The notes beneath the pieces were generated by a model, which was given only the letters and a program-made list of their open reading frames with translations, did no database searches and was not told where the DNA came from. Shown in pieces: positions 44,313 to 56,400 of a stretch of 64,000 nt of DNA. How positions within the stretch are numbered: the first letter of the stretch is position 1; each line of letters opens with the position of its first letter. The stretch covers positions 25,576,011-25,640,010 of the forward strand of contig CM038467.1 in assembly GCA_021464415.1 (NCBI GenBank). The letters are read 5' to 3'. The DNA comes from Lonicera japonica. Taxonomy: Eukaryota; Streptophyta; Magnoliopsida; Dipsacales; Caprifoliaceae. Both the position numbers and the translations under genes were made by a program.

Positions 44313-45224
44313 ACCAATTGTCCAACACAAAAACAAAAAAGTGATTTTTTTTGAGATTGAAAAGTACCTACTATTCTCTTTGTTGCACGCACTCCGCCCT
44401 AATCACCTTCATCTCCTTGAGTTTCAAATCACCCTGAGCCTTCAGAAGCTTTATTACATATTTCTTCTACATAAATCAAATAAAAACTAATATTAGAATC
44501 ATTACTGTGAACACTAAGAGTAATGAAAAGTTTTCAAAAAAATATCATATGTATGGCCTCCTCATAATAGTAATCCTCTAATTTCTTTGATTGTTTTGTC
44601 TTTCTTCTTGGTAAAATAGTGTTGTAATGAGTCTAGCGTAAACTGGGTAAATTAAAAACAAGATGCGTCTAGTAATACCCACCACTATCACTAAGAGACA
44701 TGCCGTGGTTCATAAGAAACATAAGATATTTCATTTTCACAGGCATTTTCATTATGACATCCTCAAGAAGATCCTTAGTAAAGATTACGATTCCATCCCG
44801 TACACCTTGCTGCATATTAAAAAAATATTTATTTAGCATCCAATACAACACTAAAAACCATTCAAAATTACATAATATGTAAGAAAAAGTATTACCCAAG
44901 CAAAAAAAGAAAAAAATGATACTATCTCTTTTCTGCAGATCATTTGATATGTACTGCACATACCAATCAATGATCTGCATTCATAGAGAGAAAAGTTAAT
45001 AAAAATACTCTGAGATTTATACAAAAAGTAAATATAATTCTATCACTTCTATAAATAGACAAATCATAAGTTTAAAGTTATTATAATAAAGCTGCCCATC
45101 AACAAAGTGATTACACATTAAATCTTGAAGAATGTAGCCCGATATGAAAATTGACATATTATAACTTCTCCAAGCCATAGTACTATCTCAATAAAAGTAC
45201 AAATAAAATATTCAGCACAATAGT

Positions 45225-45552
45225 GTAGAGGTAAATTAGCACCTTTTGGTTTGTTTGTTAATTGTGCTGACAAGGGGTGTTAAATGCATTTAGCACCTTC
45301 TGGTTTGTTATGATGTGTGCTGACAGGGGGTGCTAAATTCATTCAGCACCTTCTGGTTTATTGTGGTGTGTGCTGACAGGGGGTGCTAAATGCATTCAGC
45401 ACCTTCAAGTTTGTCGTGATGTTTGCTAACAAGGGGTGCTAAATGCATTTAGCACATTTTGATTAGTCTCATCACACATGACAAGTGGTGTTAAATTGGT
45501 TTAGCACCAACTTTCCAACACTAGGATGCTGCTAAAAGTGTTTTAGCAACAA
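45225..45552. repeat. Palindrome array IV (intron/spacer of the passenger gene)
   Basis: About six units. The centre is TGCA or TTCA (GGTGCTAAA-TGCA-TTTAGCACC, a perfect palindrome in the best units), with 'ttctggtttgttatgatgtg' and 'gctgacaggg' spacers. Confidence 0.9.
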
Positions 45553-46804
45553 TATAAAACAAAATAAAATAAAATTAAAAATAATACATAACATTTATTT
45601 GCTTTCTTGAAAAACCTCTCAACAACCTCCTTTTCATTTGCATCTAGAAAGCCAAGTCTATCTTTCATTCTAGATAGCGGCAAGAATTTTCCCACAACTT
45701 CATCACTCGGATTTGGCAAGTCATCAACATCGATGACTCCTTCTTCAATCAATGGCGGTGCATCTTGTTTAGCTTCTTCCGCCAAATTCTCCTTTAGGGA
45801 GTCGTCTTCCTTCGCGATTCCCGACTCAAATCAATATTCAAATAAAATGTTGGGAATTCACCCTTCTTTTCCCCCCCTTCACCCTCTGACCCCTCTTCAC
45901 CATCTCTTCTTCAATATCCATCCCAATATCCTTTGCCACATCCTTCTCCACTACCACATCCTCCTTTTGTTCACCTCCTTTCTTTTTCTTCCTCCTCTTA
46001 TTCTTGTTTTCTTCATCCTTCTTTCTCGCTCCTCCACATTTTTGACTTCCTCTTTAGATAGTAATACTCATAATTACTATCCACCTTAGGCTTCCTTGAT
46101 TTTGCTTTAAGCCTTATTATAATCGATCTCACCTTTTTTTCTTCACCTTTATCCTCTTCCTTTATATTTTGTTCTTTTGACGGCATTTAAAATTGAAAAT
46201 CTCCCCGAACACCAAAACAAACAAGGTTGACATATGAATCAGGGCCCTCTTCCTCCGGTTTATCACAAAAAACAAACTCCGGATCAATAAGCTCTTTGCG
46301 TTTGCTCAGTTTAAGCATCAATTCGAGCTTCGCGACCCTATTTTTCAAAGGTTTAATTTCATTGTCTTTATAATCACCTTGCCCACCAACTTCCTTCACC
46401 ACTTCTGGCACTGGTTTGTGCCACTCTATGGCCTTCACATCCTTACTTGCCTTATCCGCATAATACGGGCTCAACAATACTTCTTCGTCGGCAGAAATGT
46501 TACTAATTTCTTTGGATACTTGGATTATAAAAGAAAAATAATGTTAAAAAAACGAAAAATTAATCATAAAACCATATAAAAATTTTATTTTCATTACCTT
46601 TGATGCATCCAAATGTGCTAGCTCCAATTCATAAAACATACGCCTCAAAATATTTATGTTCCATCAAACAAATCTAAGCATATCATCATTGTGCCCATTA
46701 TAGGGTTGAACACATTTGTAGTGTTCACAAAACCAGTACTGCAATTTTAGAAAATGATGAGTTTAAAAACAGAAATGCAAACAATGATTTAGTACCATTT
46801 TGTG

Positions 46805-47115
46805 CATGAAAGAATAACTAAATCACATAGTGCTAAAACCTCTTTAGCACCCCATTATCTGCACCTTACACTTTCGTGAATGCAAATGTTGGTAAAAGAG
46901 TTTAGCACAACGCCTTTTAGCACCCTAGATGTGGTCACTGCAATGGTGCTAAAAAGCGTTTAGCACCCCAGTATGTTGATACTGGCTAGGTGCTAAACGC
47001 TTTTAACGCCCCAGTATGTCTACATATTTAAAAAATGGTGACTAAAATGGTGCTAAAAGCATTTTAGCACCCAGTATGTGCACACTGGCTGGGTGCTAAA
47101 CGCTTTTAGCACACA
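46805..47115. repeat. Palindrome array V (intron of the passenger gene)
   Basis: About six units with AGCG/CGCT centres and 'cccagtatgt' spacers, like array II although it lies 5 kb away in the other gene. Confidence 0.9.
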
Positions 47116-48154
47116 TATAACTAAACTTAAGGTGAAACAATATCACAAATATAGAATAATTAATTAATCACAAAACTAAATTGATAAATATAATTAAAAA
47201 CAAGAAATAAAAATTAAGAAACTTATAAGCAATTGAACAACACACCCAGGGGCCTAGATGGGATCATTGTAATTTTTCTTCACCGTTCTTATCAAATGAT
47301 TATGTATAATGGTAGCCCACTGCAAATAAACTACCTTTTCCAAATCTTCAACACTGGGCACAAAACTTAAAGCAAATACCCTGTTTGAGTTAGCAAAAAA
47401 AAAAACAATTGCTAACATATAGAGGATAAGGCACCGTGCAAAATCCTCCTCAGTGCCATCTTCTAACACCGTGCTCCGTATAGAAGCTAGAACACTTAAA
47501 ACTTTCAATGACGACTAACCTTTGAATCGCCTTTGCATAAATTATGAACCATACACAGATTTAACTGACCGCGAAACAATCTTACTCCCGTGCTTTGGGA
47601 GTCCAAATGTAACAGAAACATCATCGGGGGTAAACTTCACTACCTCCCCAACAATTAAAAATGCATTATGTTTCTCCGAATAAGCAGAAATAATTCTCTT
47701 GCCTACTTGACCAATCATTCCAATATGATCTAGAATAATTTTATCATTGAAATTGCCTTAAACATACCACCAAAGGGTGTCTTCATCATAGCTTCAATGT
47801 GACAATTTTTAATATCACCACGAGCCTTCAACCTACTAATTTCCTCAACAACGACTGCGAGGTTACATCTAAACGAAGTTGGTCTGGATACTTCTTTTAC
47901 TGGAGATTTTGCAACCCTCCCTGCTTTCTTTCCACCTTTCTTCACAGGTTTAGATTGTTTCTTCTTACTTCTAGATACATTCTCCTTTCTTTTACTCTTA
48001 GAAGAAAAACCTTTTTCACTAACAACTCTGCCTGAAGTAGTGGTATTATTTTTCCCTTCAACACAATTGATATAAATTTTCATTACCACTGTTATTTAGT
48101 GGCATTATAAAACAAATATACATATATATCTAGTTAGCACACATAAAATGATAC

Positions 48155-48722
48155 ACATCAAGGTGCTAAATCTGTTTTAGCACCATTTCTATAAAAAATA
48201 GTAACTATTTACATGGCGCTAACAGGGGGTGCTAAATACATTTAGCACCTACTAGTTTGTTGTGATGTTTGCTGATAGGGGGTGCTAAATACATTTAGCA
48301 CCTACTAGTTTGTTGTGATGTTTGCTGACAGGGGGTGCTAAATGCATTTAGCAACTTTTGGTTTGTTGTCAAATATACTTACAGGGGTGCTAAATGCATT
48401 TAACACCTTTTGGTTTGCTGTCAACTATGCTGACAGGGGGTGCTAAATGCATTTAGCACCTTCTAGTTTGCTGTCAACTATGCTTACAAGGAGTGCTAAA
48501 TGTATTAAGTACCTTTTGGTTTGCTGACAGGAGGTGCTAAATGCATTTAGCACCTACTGGTTTACTGTCAATTGTGCTTACAGGGGGTGCTAAATTCATT
48601 TAGAAACTTTTTGATTATTGTCATGTGACAGGTCAACTATGCTTACAGGGGGTGCTAAATTCATTTAACAACTTCTGGATTGTTGTCATGTGACAGGGGG
48701 TGCTAACTGCATTTAGTACCCA
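48155..48722. repeat. Palindrome array VI (upstream of the passenger gene)
   Basis: About twelve units with the TGCA centre and 'gctgacaggg' / 'ttggtttgctgtcaactat' spacers, like array IV. It ends about 400 bp before the Ogre-like LTR. Confidence 0.9.
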
Positions 48723-49120
48723 TCTAATGCTACACATAAAATGCTACAAACTAGAATGTATAACAAAATCTACGTACAAATTTGAATAAATGAACACAGT
48801 TAAACCAATGAAAAAAAAACTCAGAAGAAAAAAGTTAAAAACATATGAAAAACCTAACCATTTACAGAAATATGTTTTTTAACTTCAAAATCAACACAAA
48901 ACATAAATACAAAATAACTCAACGAATACTCGATTCAACGCATGAACAAGAATGAATAAACAATGAATTAACAAAAGAATGAAGGCATACCTTAACTAAA
49001 AACTGAAACGACAGTATACCACAATGAGCAACGAAAAATAGAACAATAATGAAGAATAAAATGAGACCGTGGATATAAACAATGAACGTGTAAATAGAGA
49101 TGAAATTTTGATCGTGGTTG
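48723..49120. other. Right part of the MULE up to the LTR insertion
   Basis: AT-rich, no coding frame supported. GGTTG (49116-49120) directly precedes the LTR and would be its left target duplication; the partner lies outside the window. Confidence 0.5.
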
Positions 49121-50692
49121 TGAGAATCCGCAAATGCGATCCCCGGGTCTCGATCCCGAGTTTGGGCGTCTGAAACATCGAAAAGGATTCCATTGTTCCA
49201 CTTGCTTCTATGTATTGATAATTCATATTGGGTGTCCCTCTATCCTATTTCTAGATGCAAGAGGGTTCGTTCAGAGTCGCCAGTACATTTTACGAGAAAA
49301 TAGACAAAAAGGGTCATGTAAGAGGAAAGGCTATAGACCAGCCTTCCTTTACACGTTTGTCTGCGAAACCAAGATCTTATAGGGTTCGAAAACTATGTTA
49401 TAGATTGGGAAGTTGTTAAGCACCCGTTCCGCCCTTTCAGTCCCTAGTGGTCTTATATGTTTATTCTATGTTGAAAAACTTGGATGCTTTTACTGACAGT
49501 CTACTACTTCTCGAATGAAAAACCCTAATTTTGGGAAAAACGGGGAAAGAGATGAAAACCTTTGTGTTCCGATATCCAATGTTTTATTTTAAAAGATGTA
49601 AATACAAGTGACAAAAGCCTTTTATTTAAGAGAGAGTTTCCCGTATTATTTCCTCAGATAATGACGATTTTCTCGTGTTTTGATTACTTTGGAAAAGTTT
49701 GGATCTTGTATCGGGACTAATTTAATATGAAATTAGAACTCTTTGAGGGGAGTTTTACCAGGCACATCCCAGTCTATGGAAAAGACGGGATATACCGGAT
49801 TTTAATTCCTGAGTAAGTTTTATCGGTCTGGGTTTTGAAAACCTAGTTTTATCCGGGCGTTAATGTACTTACTTTTCTTGTTTTGCAAATAGTTTTATCA
49901 AGGTCTTTGTTTGGAAAATAGCAGACTATTTTATAACTTGACAATTAGTTTATTCAAATAAAATGTGGACAGAACAACATAAGTAAAACAAGTACACATA
50001 TATCTAATTTTAAATACTAGAAGAGACTTTCTTTACCTTCCCGACGAGAATCATAATAATAAGAAAGAAAATATAATATGGTAGAGAGATCTCCAGTGAT
50101 AATAATCTTCTCTTTTTTCAGATATTTTCGAGAATTCGATTCCAGATACGGGACACTTCGAGTGCCGAGAATAGATTTGATAATTCTTCAAAAATAAGAC
50201 GATCGTAGAAAATATTTGATAAAAGACTAGAAAATTAGATCTAAAACTCAGAATTCTTAGATCCTAAGTTGCTGTCTCTAAACCCTTAGGAGTGTTGGCT
50301 TATTTATAGTGCTCGGAGGAGATTGTCGTGTGACATTTCCTCAGAAAAGGCAAGTGTCGCGACATTTGACTGTCGCGTGACAAAACGGCTGAAGTGAGTC
50401 TTGTGACGCAGACTGGCATGATGTGAAAGTGGGATGTCTGTTCAAGGGGACGGAGAGTGTGGTATGAAAGTCTGGTCTCAGAGGGGTGGTCAGAGGGTTT
50501 GTGAACACAAGAGAGATTGTGGCGCGACATACTGATTTGTCGCACGATAATTCCCCTTAAGAACAGGTTTGTTTGGCCAACAAACCCTTTCGGGGAAGTT
50601 TTGGGTGCTCGAATGGGTCTCGGATTCCAAAAACTATACTTCTTGATAGTCGTTTAGGGTTCTTGCAGGGGTCACGGATCGAGGTGTCTACA
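49121..50692 (-). repeat. 3' LTR (LTR B) of the minus Ogre-like element, 1572 bp
   Basis: TGAGAATCCGC...GAGGTGTCTACA, the reverse complement, with many substitutions, of the 1572-bp LTR at 61587-63158. TATA is the complement of 50300-50307. Upstream of it in LTR orientation are TGTCG-type palindromes at 50324-50335, 50355-50364, 50371-50382, 50520-50529 and 50538-50549. No PBS complement borders 49121, while a purine tract borders 50693, so this is the 3' LTR of a minus-strand element. Confidence 0.9.
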
Positions 50693-50707
50693 GACCCTCT
50701 CGACTTA
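50693..50707 (-). other. Polypurine tract of the minus Ogre-like element
   Basis: On the minus strand AAGTCGAGAGGGTC directly precedes TGTAGACACC, the LTR start. Confidence 0.55.
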
Positions 50708-50807
50708 AGCTCTTTGCTTGCAAGGAATTGAGGCGACTGGAAGAGACCGTGGTCCATGGCTCCCGCAAGAACTCTAAAGAAGTGTGTATGCAAAAGTGTT
50801 TGTGAAT

Positions 50808-51330
50808 GCCTCCGGAGAGGGCTTGTGTTTGGTTTTGCCTCCGGAGAGGGCTTTTGTTACCTTGTTGCCTCTTTCGAGGGCTTTTGATCTTCTCGCCTCA
50901 GGTGGGAGGACTACTATTGCTCCACTGTGCCTCTCTGGGAGGGCTTTTAATCTTCTTGCCTCAGGTGGGAGGACTACCATTGCTCTACTTTGCCACTCTG
51001 GGAGGGCTTTTTAATCTTCTCGCCTCAGGTGGGAGGACTACCATTGCTCCACTTTGCCTCTCTGGGAGGGCTTTTTGATCTTCTCGTCTCAGGTGGGAAG
51101 ACTACCATTGCTCCACTTTGCCTTTCTAAGAGGGCTTTTTAATCTTCTCGCCTCATGTGGGAGGACTACCATTGCTCTACTTTGCCTCTCTGAGAGGGCT
51201 TTTAATCTGTAAAAATAGTGAAAATTGCCTCTAGGAGGGTTTTCATGAGTGTTTTTGCCTTTGGCGAGGCCTGTGATTGTGGTTTGCCTCTGGCGAGGGC
51301 TTGTGATTGTGGTTCGCATTTGGCGAAATT
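50808..51330. repeat. GC-rich minisatellite, 62-64 bp units
   Basis: Units start 'gcctctctgggagggcttt' at 50867, 50929, 50992, 51056, 51120 and 51184 (partial), each with 'cgcctcaggtgggaggacta' and 'ccattgctcc'. Shorter variants of the 'gcctc..gagggct' core flank it (50808-50860 and 51228-51320). Frames through the repeat are open on both strands by composition only. It lies just inside the 3' LTR in the element's untranslated region. Confidence 0.9.
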
Positions 51331-52200
51331 GGTTGTCTCTCTTCGACTGCTAGAGTGAGAGAGAGAAATTTTGTGTGAGTGCAAAGAGCTCATCAAAAGT
51401 TTAAATCTTTATCCAGATGTTTTTTATTTCTCTGTATCTTTATGAAATTTTACTCTTATTTGTTTTCTTTAGTAAGAAAACTTCTCTTTTTAGAAAGCAG
51501 TTTTCGGATTTCTTTTGTTCTTCGCAGAGTGATGATTCGAAGACTTATTTCCAAGTCATCTCTTCTATATCGTGCTAAAAAAAAAATTTGTTTGAAAGGG
51601 CAATCTCTGATCTCTTTAGTTCTCATCTTCTCACTTTATGGGCCCACATCGTTTTCTATTTTTCGATGTCCTTATTTTTCCCTCTTTTGGGAAAGACTTT
51701 ACTTGGCCTTCTCTGTTTTTAACCAAGAGTCTTTTATCCTTTTGTCGTGATAAAGAGCCTTACTCACCCAAAACGAAGCCCTGAGTCAGTTTTGGCCTAG
51801 CTGTCACTTTTGGTGTGGCTCTCCCTGTCACTCTACATTTCTATTTCTCTCGCTCGCTCTGGGCGCTTATGCGGGATTTTTTTTCTTTTATACTCTTTCA
51901 ATTTTTTTTATTCCCGTCTTATTCTGATATTTTCTTTTTCTCATTGATGGTCTCGGTCCTTTTGGGAGATCAGAGATTCCTTTAATCGATGTATTTTGTT
52001 CTCGCGATTTTTGGAGAGATGAATTGGAAGTCTTTTCTTTGGGATATTTATCACGAGTGTGCGGTATATAGAAAGGCTTCGAAAACTGTTTCTCTGAAGT
52101 ATTCCTGCAGGAGAAAAAATGAAACAAAGGTAAAAAAATCAGGGAAAATGACAAAATATCACGCAAGACTTCGATGGGAAGTGGTTTGACGTGTGACAAA
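51331..52200. other. Spacer upstream of the plant-mobile-domain gene
   Basis: T-rich; no domain in any frame. The last part, about 52185-52200, contains 'tttgacgtgtgacaaacg', a loose match to the TGTCGTGTGACA motif of the LTR. Confidence 0.4.
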
Positions 52201-52209
52201 CGTGACCAG

Positions 52210-52216
52210 TATATAA
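52210..52216 (+). promoter_or_regulatory. TATA box of the antisense plant-mobile-domain gene
   Basis: TATATAA at 52210-52216, followed by a CT-rich leader and ATG at 52378. The CT-rich leader (52240-52320) is typical of plant 5' UTRs. Confidence 0.5.
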
Positions 52217-52377
52217 CCCCCTGCTGAGCTCATTCCACCTCATTCTCTCCTTTCTCTTTCTCTCTCTAGCTTTCTTGCTCTTTCTCTATTTAGCTTTCTT
52301 TCTCTCCTTTCTCTAGCGTGGAAGTTCTGCCGTTTTACCGATTTTTCCAACTTTCTACCACCTTTACTCATACACTA

Positions 52378-55300
52378 ATGGATCCCGCACAGCCGGATCG
52401 ACTCGAGGGTGACCAGGAGGAGGTTACCTTTACCGATGCTCAGGGAGTTCTCTGCTGCAGCCCTCACCATGACGATTGAGTGGACCTTGACTGGTATGGC
52501 AAGGATGGGGTGGACCGCGGTCGTTCTGTGGTCTACCGAGACGTTACCCGGGCTACTCCAGTCCATGACATTCCTTGGCTCTTGATGGAGCCTGTCTCTC
52601 ATGAGATCCGTCGACGATCTCTGGTACGTTTTCTTGAAAATCCTTCCTTTTGTGTATTTATATATGTTTCTTTATTTATTATTTCTGTCGTTTCCTGCAT
52701 GTTTTAAATAATTCTCATGTTAGTACACATGCTTGCTTGATAATATTATCCGATTTCTTTAGAGAACACATACTTTACCGTGATACCTTTAGGAAATTAC
52801 AAAAATTACTCCTATAACCCTATAACTCTCATAATTACACCAAAATACCCTCAGTTTTGGAAAATTACATAATTTACCCTTATAGCCCTATAACTCTCAT
52901 AATTACACCAAAATACCCTCAAGTTTGGGAAATTATATAATTTTACCCTCATAGCCCTATAATTCTCATAATTACACCAAAATATTCTCAGGTTTAAAAA
53001 ATTACATAATTTACCCCTATAACCCTATACCTCTCATAATTATAATAAAATATCCTCAAGTTTGGAAAATTACATAATTTACCCTCATAGCCCTATAACT
53101 CTCATAATTACACCAAAATACCCTCAAGTTTGGAAAATTACATAATTTACCCTTATAGCCCTATAACTTTCATAATTATACCAAAATACCCTTAGGTTTG
53201 AAAAATTACATAATTTACCCCTATAGCCCTATAACTCTCATAATTACACCAAAATACCCTTAGTTTTGGAAAATTACATAGTTTACTCCTATAGACCAAT
53301 ACTTCTCATAATTACACCAAAATATCCTCAGGTTTGGAAAATTGCATAATTTACCTCTATAACCCTATACCTCTCATAATTACACCAAAATACCCTCAGG
53401 TTTGGAAAATTACATAGTTTACCCTCATAGCCCTATAACTCTCATAATTACACCAATATACCCCCAGGTTTGGAAAATTACATAATTTACCCTTACAACC
53501 CTATAACTCTCATAATTACACCAAAATACCCTCAGATTTGAAAAATTACATAATTTACCCCTATAGCCCTATAACTCTCATAATTACTCCAAAATATCCT
53601 CAGTTTTGGAAAATTTCATAATTTACCCATATAACCCTATACCTCTCATAATTACACCAAAATACTCTCAGGTTTGGAAAATTACATAATTTACCCTCAT
53701 AGCCTTATAATTCTCATAATTACACCAAAATACCCTCAGGTTTGGAAAATTACATAATTTTATCCTCATAGCCCTATAACTCTCATAATTATACTAAAAT
53801 ATCCTCATAATCCCATATTTATATATACATCTTTGTTTGTTGTTCGCAGTGAGTTGGCCGAGGTTGGGGTTCTCCTAACACTATTTCTCTAGAGTGGTGA
53901 CAAGCACTGGCCCTTATCCAAGAGTTGCTCTTTGTGACTCCTTTTGGTTTATTTTTTAATGCCCTACCGGAGTGGGTATCTAGAGCAGCAGTCCTGGTGT
54001 CGGCACTGGCCTCTTATTGGTGGGACACCACCCATACCTTCCACTAGAGCTGGGAAGAGATGACGATGACCCCCCTAGACTTGTTTGCTCTGACTGCGAT
54101 ACCTTCGGGGGGGTCCCTATCCTGATTGACGTTCCCTTGCATCTCATGGTAGAGGGTATTATTGGTGCATTAGGATGGTTCCTGAAGCGACGGAGTTTCA
54201 GTGATACGATACCCCGAACTGTCTTGGTTATGCGCCTGGCGACAAAGAGAGCCTGACTAGTTACTTCAAGAGCGTCGATAACCCGACAGGAGGCGCGCCA
54301 ATATGCCTGTGTTCTTCTCTTGCTGACGCTCTATGACTTATTCGAAGCCCGTGGGGGGGGACACGACCCATCTCTAGTGGCTGCCTTACATCCGAGACTT
54401 CAGCATCATGTTTGATTATGACTGGGGCGGCTTCATTCTGGCTGTCCTCTATGATGCTATGGAGCAGGTCTCTCGTCATTTGCCCCTGAACCTCGAGGGC
54501 TTTTCTTTGTTGTGGGAGGTATACATTTCCACCCTTTATCCTTGCTTTAGTCTTTATATTTTATCCGCTAATTGTTGTTAATATTCTCTATGTCTTCTTT
54601 CTCTTTTCAGAGTTGGTTCGTGGCCTACACCCGCCTAGGTCACGCCCAGGTGGATCTCCTCGTTGAGAATGAGGATCAGTTTTCCCTTCTCCACTAATTC
54701 ATAACGGGGAACTATAGGGCTCCTTATGTGTACCGAACCCGAAAGACTAGAGCTACTGCGCTCCATGACCTGTTAGAGGAGCATGTAAGTACTTTAGTAT
54801 TTCGTTTAAATAATAATAATAGTAAAAAAATAGAAATAACTAAATAAAATTTATTCTCTTTTCAGATTGAGTGGGCCCCCTAGGGTGATCTGGGTCTTCA
54901 TTTTGGGTATGGCCGTGCTTTAACAGCCTCGAGGACCAGGCAGCTGATTAGGGACGAGTACGGTCTTCATTTTTATCTGAGCGAGAGGGTTATCCTCCAG
55001 CACACACCGGCCCAGTGGCTTTGGGTTTCGCTATTTCCACCAGTTCTGATGAGGCGGACGGGCAAGATCGACCTGGTGATGGTGCAGGCTCTGGTGGATG
55101 GCCTCAGTTTTCAGACATTTGTAGAGGAGGGAGACTATGCTGCCTTTGCCGCCCGCTACTTGATGAGGGAGCGGAAGGGGACTCAGGGACGGGTCTTTTA
55201 TGAACGGTATCAGACGTTGGGTGGCGACCCTAACTATATACGAGGGCAGACCCATCTGACTAAGACGGTCCCAGGACACCTGCCACCCGTCCCCGATTAG

Positions 55301-56400
55301 AGGAATAATATTCCTGATTCTGATGATAAGGACCATGAGGGAGAGAGGGGTGTTCCTGCTGTTGCTGGGGGCGATAGACCTGAGGGGGTGAGGGAAGTGG
55401 GACGACGGCGGTTCCTGAGCAGCCACCTCAGATAAGGCCTATGGAGGAGCAGCACGCTGATGCTGAGGGTTTTGAGTTTCCTACTAGTCCTTCAGTATCT
55501 CCTGGGGTTATTTTTTATGATAGTGAGGCTGTTGAGAGAGGATGAGCAGGCTTTTTAGAGAGGTCCTGGGAGCCCGAGGATTTTAGGGCTGACTACGAGC
55601 AGTTCGGGTGGACCCCGCCTACTGCGGTGACTACTCCTTCTAGTGGGGTCCTGCCTTTGAGGGTGACAGTCATAGGTCCTTTGGCTCGATCTCTAGGTCT
55701 TGGTGGCTCATCTTCCCGGCCTCCCCTATTTTCCATCCGCGAGGAGGGTGGCTCTACTTTTGTGGCCGTCCCGGTGGGTTTGTCTGTTCCTCTGGTTGGT
55801 ATATTGCCACTTTCCCGGGACATTACTTATGTCGGCGCTGGTCTATGTCGATACACGGTGCCCGAGTATCCCCTTTCTGAGGATACTTTTAATTACTTGG
55901 GTGGTCGTACTGGTGATGAGGTACATACTTTATTTTTCTCTTGATGATCCTTCATATCTGTTTATCCTAAATGTGCTAATTCTCTTTCTTTATGTCTTTT
56001 ACAACGGGTGAGTGTTCGTGCGGCAGACCTGAGAGCCTTACATGCTCAGTACCTCTACAATTGAAACCTTCTCCAGTTCATTGGTCGAGACCATACGACA
56101 TATATGCGAGACTACCAGAGGGAGATCGATATTTCTCTACGGGCGGACGACCCTCTAACTTCTTCTCGTGCCCGGACGGAGTCTCGGAAGAGCAGTAGTC
56201 AGACTTTCAGGTGCTCACGGTCCTCGATGATTCGTCCCATGGCTCTTGTTCAGTCGATGGGGTTTTCTCATGCTGTAGTTCCTCCCCCTCAGGATGTCCC
56301 AGTGGTTGATCTTACTCCCAAGGAGGGCTCGGGTGATAGTAGGAGCGTGTCAAAGCGCGCTCGAGTAGATTTGTTTTTCTTTCCTACACTATTTTGTTAG
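52378..56400 (+). pseudogene. Antisense extra gene with plant mobile domain features, spliced, decayed
   Basis: Starts MDPAQPDRLEGDQEEVTF at 52378. A TGA at about 52477 breaks exon 1, which ends near 52623 at GTACGT. A long intron (52624-53849) holds a satellite array. Exon 2 (53850-54519) encodes ELAEVGVLLT, WGEMTMTPLDLFALTAIP (about 54050-54103) and FDYDWGGFILAVLYDAM (54411-54461), the pattern of the plant mobile domain (PMD, PF10536; MAIN/MAIL1-related). Exon 3 is 54611-54785 (SWFVAYTRLGHAQVDLLVEN; donor GTAAGT) and exon 4 begins at 54866 (IEWAP, stop, then LGLHFGYGRALTASRTRQLI) and runs to 55300. The rest, to 56400, is low-complexity Gly/Glu/Ser and a basic helical region (YMRDYQREIDISLRADD). 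Several stops mark decay. It lies opposite to gag-pol, so it is probably transcribed from its own promoter. Confidence 0.6.
52791..53809. repeat. Satellite-like array, ~15 copies of a ~68-bp unit, inside an intron
   Basis: Each unit reads 'attacataatttaccc', 'tatagccctataactctc', 'ataattacaccaaaatac' and 'cctcaggtttgg' in order. Units differ by a few bases and the array fills most of intron 1 of the plant-mobile-domain gene, which is otherwise short. The array is AT-rich, in contrast to the flanking exons. Confidence 0.95.

Larger units (their letters stand above)
44400..48080 (-). pseudogene. MULE passenger gene, Ulp1/DUF1985-like, decayed
   Basis: Minus strand, probable start at 48080-48090 (MVMKIYINCVEGKNNTTTSG). 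A Lys/Ser-rich basic N-terminus is followed by RCNLAVVVEEISRLKARG. Next, 47720-47560 reads VGEVVKFTPDDVSVTFGLPK and 47508-47254 reads EEDFARCLILYMLAIVFFF and VVYLQWATIIHNHLIRTVKK. This is the pattern of the DUF1985/plant-mobile-like region of plant Ulp1-type transposon proteins. After more introns come ADKASKDVKAIEWHKPVPEV (46477-46187), LGFLDANEKEVVERFFKKAN (45785-45595) and IIDWYVQYISNDLQKR (about 44975-44930), similar to the N-terminal side of Ulp1-like domains. The His-Asp-Cys catalytic triad is not visible, so protease function is unproven. Such passengers are known in Kaonashi-type MULEs. Confidence 0.5.
38861..49120 (+). mobile_element. Mutator-like element (MULE) with two convergent genes and palindrome arrays
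   Basis: Contains a MuDR-type transposase gene (39108-43336, plus) and a convergent passenger gene with Ulp1/DUF1985-like features (about 48080-44400, minus). The introns and spacers carry arrays of GGTGCTAAA-N4/5-TTTAGCACC palindromes. The left end is placed near 38861, where the virus-like ORF stops and 'ggcaattgggcataaaggcac' begins, which resembles MULE ends. No matching inverted terminus is visible at the right, because an Ogre-like LTR interrupts at 49121. The true right end should lie beyond the window. Confidence 0.65.

Noticed and set aside
45607..46089. 160-residue plus-strand ORF
   Set aside because: Antisense to the better supported passenger-gene exons on the minus strand; Ser/Phe/Leu-rich shadow.
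50774..51319. Several overlapping ORFs through the 62-64 bp repeats
   Set aside because: Open frames on both strands follow from the repeat unit's composition; translations are the same short phrase repeated.
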